This document shows positions 59,309-64,000 of a stretch of DNA of 64,000 bases, piece by piece. The notes below the pieces were generated by a model. It had not been told where the DNA came from, did not search any database, and saw only the letters and a list, made by a program, of their open reading frames with translations. The stretch is from assembly GCA_016716135.1 (NCBI GenBank), contig JADJWX010000002.1, positions 434,001 through 498,000 on the forward strand, in the 5' to 3' direction. Numbering within the stretch: position 1 is the first letter of the stretch; each line of letters opens with the position of its first letter. The translations under genes and the position numbers were made by a program. Source of the DNA: Lewinellaceae bacterium. Its GTDB lineage: Bacteria > Bacteroidota > Bacteroidia > Chitinophagales > Saprospiraceae.

Positions 59309-60487
59309 TTATTTGAACGGATTGGCGTAGCGCTTGTCGGTACGCAACTCCTGGTCGGTCAGTGTTTTCAAAAAGGCTACCAGGTCGGACTTGTCCTGCG
59401 CGCTGAAATTCAGCTTTTTAGGCTGGTACCCATATTTGAGTTCCGGGCTCAGGTTGGGGTGATTTTGGATGCCGGTGCTGTAGTGTTCCACCACCTCTTC
59501 GAGTGTGGCAAACCGGCCGTCGTGCATGTAGGGGCCCGTAAGTTCGATGTTGCGCAGCGTAGGTACTTTGAACTGCGCCATGTCGTTGGCTTGGTTGGTA
59601 ACACCGCCTACGCCGGCATCTACAGTGGCGGCATCCAGGCCATTGTTGGCTTTCATTTTTTCCGGGCGCCCTTGCAACGGGCTGTGGCAGGATGCGCAAT
59701 TATCCAGATAGATCAGTTTGCCGCGATTCTCTGCCGCACTGAAGCCGCTGAAATTGTTCCGTTCGAGGTTGCTGTAGGTGTTGTAGCCGAGCGTTTTTTC
59801 TGCTTCGCTGTCGAATTTGCTTTTATACGAACCGATTCCGTTTACAAATTCGGCAATAGCTTCCGAAACCCGCGCCTGTGTAACCTGGTTGCTGCCAAAT
59901 GCCATGCGGAATAAAGGCTCGTAGTAGGGTTGGGTTTGGACGGCGTTTACAATATCAGTGTGACTCATGCCCATTTCATTCGGGTTGGTCATGGAAGCCA
60001 GGTTTTGTTCGGCAGCGGTATTGGCGCGGTTGTCCCAAAAGAAGGGAACACCGGAAGGCCCGAACAGGTCGGTGCCGTAGTACGCCGAAAAACTCAGCAC
60101 CGAGCCCAGGGCAATGGAGTTCCGGTCGCCGGTGAGTCCGAAAACGCCGGCGCTCACTTTTTTATCGTCGGAAAAAGCCAGTTCCTGCTTGTGGCAGCTG
60201 GCACAGGAAATGGTGCCGTCTTTCGAGAGGTTTTTGTCGTAAAACAATACACGCCCAAGGGTGGCTTTGTCGTAATCGACAGGACGTGCAGCCAGGCCCA
60301 ACGATTGCAGGTGTTTCGGCAAGGTGGACTGGTAGTTTTCCGGGCGGTCCGGTAAATTCAGGTATTGCGATAACAGGGCGAAATCGGCGGGTTCGTAGTA
60401 GTAGTAGTTAAAATCAGTATCGCGCTTACAGGCAGCGGCGAGGATCAATGTGCCGAGAAACAGACAGGCCAGGTGCAGTTTTTTCAT
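59309..60487 (-). CDS. Di-haem cytochrome c peroxidase (MauG/CCP-like) lipoprotein
   Basis: The protein has 392 residues. A signal with lipobox LAAAC anchors it. Two CxxCH haem sites are at 95-99 (SCASCHK) and 264-268 (NCASCHSP). Other family features are LGRVLFYDKNLSKDGTISC, RNSIALGSVLSFSAYYGTDLF, FWDNRANTAAEQ and PTLRNIELTGPYMHDGRFATLEEVV (in parts). Such enzymes reduce H2O2 with electrons from cytochromes in the periplasm, or oxidise proteins. The gene stands between two paralogous lipoprotein genes on the same strand. Confidence 0.92.
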   Translation of the reverse strand: MKKLHLACLFLGTLILAAACKRDTDFNYYYYEPADFALLSQYLNLPDRPENYQSTLPKHLQSLGLAARPVDYDKATLGRVLFYDKNLSKDGTISCASCHKQELAFSDDKKVSAGVFGLTGDRNSIALGSVLSFSAYYGTDLFGPSGVPFFWDNRANTAAEQNLASMTNPNEMGMSHTDIVNAVQTQPYYEPLFRMAFGSNQVTQARVSEAIAEFVNGIGSYKSKFDSEAEKTLGYNTYSNLERNNFSGFSAAENRGKLIYLDNCASCHSPLQGRPEKMKANNGLDAATVDAGVGGVTNQANDMAQFKVPTLRNIELTGPYMHDGRFATLEEVVEHYSTGIQNHPNLSPELKYGYQPKKLNFSAQDKSDLVAFLKTLTDQELRTDKRYANPFK

Positions 60488-60701
60488 GGTTATGCAATTT
60501 AAATGAAAAGGGAAAAAATGAGGAAATCGTCCGTAAAAGTAAGAATCGGATCACTTTTTTTTGTTAAAATCAAAGTGTTAAGGCCATTAATATTGCGTTA
60601 AAACGCTGACAATACTATGACGAAAGACGGCGCAGATTGGCTGCCTGGTTGGGTTGGATTTATTTTTTCCGGGCAATGGATCGCCGGGCGGAGCATAGGG
60701 G

Positions 60702-61478
60702 CTATTCTGTGTTGAACGAATTCATTGGCCTGTTGGCCTCCGTTTTTCGCCAGAAATAATCCAGCTCAAACTGGATTGAAATGCCGGCCGTGGAAGTGGC
60801 AAATCCGGATGAATGCAGGGACTCTTTGTTGTTGAGGTTTATCCTGAAATCTACCCAGACCGGCGCAGCGCCAAATCCGCCGACAAAACCGAGTTCCGAG
60901 AAATAAATCGGGGAAACATTTTCAATGCTCCGGATCGCATTGAGCTCCGTTGGCGGGATGCCAAGGTCCACTTCACCGCTCACATAGTTGAGCCGGTTGA
61001 AGCGGGTCGCCACCCCGAAGCGGGCTCTTTTTCCCTGGATCATCATGCCCGGTTGGAGAAATATCCGCTCAAAACGCAGGTTGGAAACGCCGCCATTGCC
61101 GTATGCGTTAAACACCTGGCCGCCACCCCAACCGGCGAACAAACTCAGGCTCATGTTCTTTTTAATCGGGTTATAGGCCCCCAGGGCAAACTCGGTAAGG
61201 CGGCCATTGCCGTATTTGCGCTCCGGGTTGTCGTCAGGCTTGGCATGTTGCACCTGAAAATGATTGAACAACACGGCGCCATATTTCACCGGGCTGAAGC
61301 ATGCGCTGGCTTCCCAACCGCTGAATTCATTGCCGCCGATAAAGCCTATACTGGCGCGGGTGTCGTGTTTTTGTTGTAAATACGGGGTTTGCAGGCTGTT
61401 GGGGGCGTAGTAGTAATGGGAGCAGGCGCTGCTAAGGCAAAGCGCGATGCAGAGCAGGAGCGGTAGGTTTTGGCGCAT
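60702..61478 (-). CDS. Outer-membrane lipoprotein, barrel-like, paralog B
   Basis: The protein has 258 residues. The signal ends in a lipobox (LSSAC). The mature start HYYYAPNSLQTPYL matches RFYTPNTMQIPML of paralog A, and GWEASACFSPVKYGAVLFNHF matches GWEVQGIYSPLPHLGLMVNHF; further strands align (MSLSLFAGWGGG with LISLFGGFGKG). The two flank the peroxidase gene. The 213-bp gap to the peroxidase shows no coding signal. A role in peroxidase localisation is speculation. Confidence 0.75.
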   Translation of the reverse strand: MRQNLPLLLCIALCLSSACSHYYYAPNSLQTPYLQQKHDTRASIGFIGGNEFSGWEASACFSPVKYGAVLFNHFQVQHAKPDDNPERKYGNGRLTEFALGAYNPIKKNMSLSLFAGWGGGQVFNAYGNGGVSNLRFERIFLQPGMMIQGKRARFGVATRFNRLNYVSGEVDLGIPPTELNAIRSIENVSPIYFSELGFVGGFGAAPVWVDFRINLNNKESLHSSGFATSTAGISIQFELDYFWRKTEANRPMNSFNTE

Positions 61479-61515
61479 AATTCATTGATTTTAGGTGTGT
61501 GTAATGGTTGTGATT

Positions 61516-61552
61516 GTACTCGTCTTACGACTCCAAGTCGTAGGACGAGTAC
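61516..61552. terminator. Family F palindrome after the PorE-like gene
   Basis: GTACTCGTC-TACGACT and its complement with one mismatch (T/G), loop CCA. It lies 14 bp past the stop of the PorE-like gene and ends its transcript before paralog B. Confidence 0.7.
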
Positions 61553-61565
61553 TCACCCCTAAAAC

Positions 61566-63590
61566 CTACTCCACAATTTTAAACGTCGTCCGCCGGTTCG
61601 CCTGGTGCTCCGATTCCGTGCAGCGGTTGCAGGCGCAGCTCACGGCGGGCTGGGTTTCGCCGTAACCGATGGCAGCCAGCCGGGTGGCGTCGATGCCTTT
61701 GCCGATCAGGTAGTTGACGGCGCTTTGGGCGCGTTTTTGCGAGAGGTCTTCGTTGTAGTTGTCTTTGCCGCGGCAGTCGGTGTGGCTGCCGAGTTGGATG
61801 CGGATGTCGGGGTTTTGGCGCAGTACATCGGCCAGGCTGTTTAGCGTGGGCTCGGCGTCGGGGCGGATATCCCACTTGTCGTAGTCGTAGTAGATATTTT
61901 CGAGTACGATCTCGCGGTTGCGGAAAATCTTGTCGAGCACAATCTCCAGTTCAAATGTTTGTTCCGGGTTGTTCGGGTCCCGGGCGATGCCCACGGTGCT
62001 GAAACGTGCGCTGTTGGACAGGTAGTTTTCGCGGGAGGCGGCAAAGTTGTAGTCGGTGTTTTCAGCCAGTTCGAGCCGGAAAAAGCCGTCTTCCTTTACC
62101 GTTACGCGCTGTTTTTTCCCGGAAAAGCTGATCTCCACGGCGGCGCCGTCGAGCGGGCGGCGGCCCAGTACCGTGCTGTTGGGGTCGGTGGGGTCGCTGA
62201 ATATTTTTTCCAAAACATAGCCCTCCAGGATCATTTTGTACACCAGGGGCTTGACCGGCGTGGTGTCCACCTTGGGCGGTTTGGGCACGGGTACGCGTTG
62301 TTCGAAGCGGTAAATATCGTCGGCGCCGCTGCTGCCGTCGGCGGGTCGGTTGGAGGTGAAAAAACCTTTGCGCAGCAGGTCGCCGGGCTGGAGTTTGCCG
62401 TTGCGGGTGGGCGTTGCGGTGGCGATAAAACCGAAATCGTCGGCGCCGCTGTTGACCGGCGGTTTGAGGTTGATAGGCGATGCCCAGGCGTTGCGGTCGG
62501 TTTTGAAGGTGCGGAAAATGTCGAGCCCGCCCATTCCCGGCAGCCCGTCGGAAGCAAAGTACAGCGTATCGTCGCAGAATGTGGGAAACACCTCGTTTTT
62601 GGGTGTATTGATGTTGCGGCTGAGCAGGCGGGGCTCGCCCCAGCCGCTTTCGCTTTGCTCATCGCGTTCTACCGACCACAAGTCGTAGCCGCCCCAGCCA
62701 TCCGGGTCGTTGCAGGAGAAGTAGAGCGTGGTGCCGTCGGGCGATAAGGCCGGATGAAAATAGTTGATCTTGTCGCGCTGAAAAGGCAGGGGGCGCGGCG
62801 TAGCCCAGCTGTCGCCGCCACGGCTGGCGGTGTAAATTTTGCAGTACTGGTCGTCGCCTTTGTAGGCGCCAACGGCGCGGGCGAAGAAAATTTCGGTGTA
62901 ATCGCGGTTGAAGCACATCGTGCCTTCATTGCCTTCGGAGTTCAGGCCACCGTCGAAAATCTGGGCGCTGGCATCTTCCGGGTCTACGATGAACAGGTCC
63001 ATGAACTTATTGCCGGTCCATTTGTACGCGTCGCCGCCTTTGCCCATAAGCCGGTCACTGCTGAACACCAGCCGCCCGTCGGTGTAGTACACCGGCGAAA
63101 AGTCGTTTTGCGCACTGTTGAACAGGGTGGGCTCTACTTCATAGCCGCTGTCATCAACAATTTCCAGCCAACCGATAGCAATATCACAGGCGGCGATCTC
63201 CTTCCGGTACTCGTAGGGGCTGCCGATCTCGATGCCGAGGTCTTTGAACACGGCGCGGGCTTCGGCGTACCGTTCCAGTTTTTTCAGGGCGTACGCTTTT
63301 CCTTTCAGCGCTTCGGGGCCGTAGTTGTTTTCGTAAGCAAGGGAAAACCAGTTCAGCGAGGCTTCGTCGCGGCCATTTTGGCGGTGCGCATCGGCGATCT
63401 GGAAGGCCAGTTGTCCTTTTTCGGTGCGGGCTTTGGCGCGGCCAAACTCTTTTTCCAGCATGGGGATGGCCACGGCATATTGCTTGCGCTCATAGGCAGT
63501 GCGGCCGTCTTTAACACGGATGGTATAGTTGCAGGCGCCGAGGAGCATAACCAGGCCCAGAAATAGAAATTTGTGTTTTAGTTTGGGCAT
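61566..63590 (-). CDS. PorE-like lipoprotein (TPR, PD40 propeller, CRD, OmpA)
   Basis: The protein has 674 residues from the ATG at 63590 with a lipobox (LLGAC). Domains in order: TPR repeats (about 25-140; YERKQYAVAIPMLEKEFG), WD40-like/PD40 blades (150-440; NDFSPVYYTDGRLVFSSDR, HPALSPDGTTLYFSCND, FPTFCDDTLYFASDG), carboxypeptidase-regulatory-like domain (460-530), and OmpA C-terminal domain (550-674; LGSHTDCRGKDNYNEDLSQKRAQ, in part). This order is that of PorE, which links the type IX secretion machinery to peptidoglycan. It fits the T9SS cargo in this window. Confidence 0.88.
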   Translation of the reverse strand: MPKLKHKFLFLGLVMLLGACNYTIRVKDGRTAYERKQYAVAIPMLEKEFGRAKARTEKGQLAFQIADAHRQNGRDEASLNWFSLAYENNYGPEALKGKAYALKKLERYAEARAVFKDLGIEIGSPYEYRKEIAACDIAIGWLEIVDDSGYEVEPTLFNSAQNDFSPVYYTDGRLVFSSDRLMGKGGDAYKWTGNKFMDLFIVDPEDASAQIFDGGLNSEGNEGTMCFNRDYTEIFFARAVGAYKGDDQYCKIYTASRGGDSWATPRPLPFQRDKINYFHPALSPDGTTLYFSCNDPDGWGGYDLWSVERDEQSESGWGEPRLLSRNINTPKNEVFPTFCDDTLYFASDGLPGMGGLDIFRTFKTDRNAWASPINLKPPVNSGADDFGFIATATPTRNGKLQPGDLLRKGFFTSNRPADGSSGADDIYRFEQRVPVPKPPKVDTTPVKPLVYKMILEGYVLEKIFSDPTDPNSTVLGRRPLDGAAVEISFSGKKQRVTVKEDGFFRLELAENTDYNFAASRENYLSNSARFSTVGIARDPNNPEQTFELEIVLDKIFRNREIVLENIYYDYDKWDIRPDAEPTLNSLADVLRQNPDIRIQLGSHTDCRGKDNYNEDLSQKRAQSAVNYLIGKGIDATRLAAIGYGETQPAVSCACNRCTESEHQANRRTTFKIVE

Positions 63591-63707
63591 ATTGACTGTG
63601 TTTGGAAAAATTTCAAAAAAATGCATGTTCAAATGCAGAACCTGCTTTCCGGGAATAAAAAAACGAAAATCCGGCCGGAAGTGTTTTGCGGCAATAACAA
63701 ACTAAGC

Positions 63708-63863
63708 GCATGTTGGGGATTTTCTCACCAGGCCCAAAACAGTTCTTTTTTCGCCATTTCTCGCCTTTTTTCAGGCACTTAGCTGGGCCAGGCACCTGAA
63801 AAAACGCAAAAACTGTCAAAAAAAGCCCTTGTTTTTGCCTCCGGCAGAAAATCCCCAACATGC
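63708..63863. mobile_element. MITE-like palindromic element with 18-bp inverted ends
   Basis: GCATGTTGGGGATTTTCT (63708-63725) is inverted exactly at 63846-63863. Within it, CGCCTTTTTTCAGG pairs with CCTGAAAAAACGC around AGCTGGGCCAGG. No coding sequence. It fills much of the 400-bp gap upstream of the PorE-like gene. Confidence 0.7.
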
Positions 63864-63990
63864 TCTACTCCCACAGATGACGCAAATTACCGCCGGGAAG
63901 CTGCCTTTGCATTTTGTTTAGTACGATTTTTGTAAAACCGACGTTCTAATCCCGACCCAGCTTTACACCACTATCAGAATTCTGCTTCGC

Positions 63991-64000
63991 ATGAAAAATT
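63991..64000 (+). CDS. Possible start of a + strand gene cut by the window edge
   Basis: ATGAAAAATT begins at 63991, reading M-K-N, a common signal-peptide start in this genome (the protease and two other secreted proteins also begin MKN). A degenerate promoter (TACGATTTTTG) lies about 50-60 bases upstream. Only three codons are visible. Confidence 0.25.

Noticed and set aside
36540..61552. CRISPR array, because palindromic repeats of about 35 bp recur
   Set aside because: The copies are kilobases apart, single, located at gene ends, and there are no spacers or cas genes.

Overview
The window looks like a chromosomal segment of a gliding/secreting Bacteroidota bacterium, most likely a Saprospiraceae/Chitinophagales relative. 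The reasons are: secreted proteins ending in type IX secretion (T9SS) sorting domains, SprB/Ig-like adhesin repeats, PorE-like and OmpA lipoproteins, LytS/LytTR two-component genes, ECF sigma/anti-sigma pairs, Spy-like and DUF4468 proteins, -7 boxes of the TAnnTTTG type and mostly weak Shine-Dalgarno sites. No phage, plasmid or CRISPR locus is visible. The assignment is inference from gene families, not from a marker gene.

Layout. 1-2.6 kb: N-terminal part of a giant adhesin running off the left edge. 2.8-5.3 kb: LytTR regulator, LytS kinase and a frameshifted fatty acid hydroxylase. 5.6-9.7 kb: lipoprotein, TatD nuclease, small secreted protein, MFS transporter remnant and a polytopic membrane protein. 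9.9-13.6 kb: compact lipoprotein / ECF sigma / membrane-spanning barrel operon. 13.9-17.1 kb: sulfatase, PIN toxin-antitoxin pair, CvfB-like S1 protein. 17.3-19.4 kb: split HipA-like kinase locus and a DUF4468 protein. 19.65-19.84 kb: two tRNA-Ser genes. 20-22 kb: diacylglycerol kinase and a DUF2279 protein whose 5' end lies in an inserted MITE-like element. 22.2-26.9 kb: a 1573-residue protein of 15 cysteine-rich modules. 27.3-31.4 kb: ECF sigma / anti-sigma / Spy-like operon, sodium-solute symporter, truncated ribulokinase. 32-41 kb: VOC protein, AntA-like regulator, Na+/H+ antiporter, DoxX, cytochrome c, secreted proteins, OmpA lipoprotein, broken barrel. 41-50 kb: secreted trypsin-like protease, patatin-barrel protein, HPF, frameshifted VPS10/BNR protein. 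50.5-58.4 kb: MoxR ATPase, ECF sigma operon, LuxR-type regulator, desaturase, methyltransferase, UvrC. 58.4-64 kb: two paralogous lipoproteins around a di-haem peroxidase, then a PorE-like lipoprotein.

How the genes fit together. Most of the content serves the cell envelope: secretion to the surface (T9SS cargo, PorE-like protein), lipid chemistry (desaturase, hydroxylase, diacylglycerol kinase, patatin) and envelope-sensing ECF operons (three independent sigma factors, each next to a membrane protein).

The most distinctive property is the density of palindromic, non-coding repeats: at least eight sequence families. They sit at gene ends as terminator-like hairpins, inside a coding sequence, and as MITE-like elements with terminal inverted repeats; one element is nested inside a member of another family. 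Five genes are broken by a frameshift, an in-frame stop or truncation. This suggests ongoing decay, although assembly errors could explain the single-base cases.
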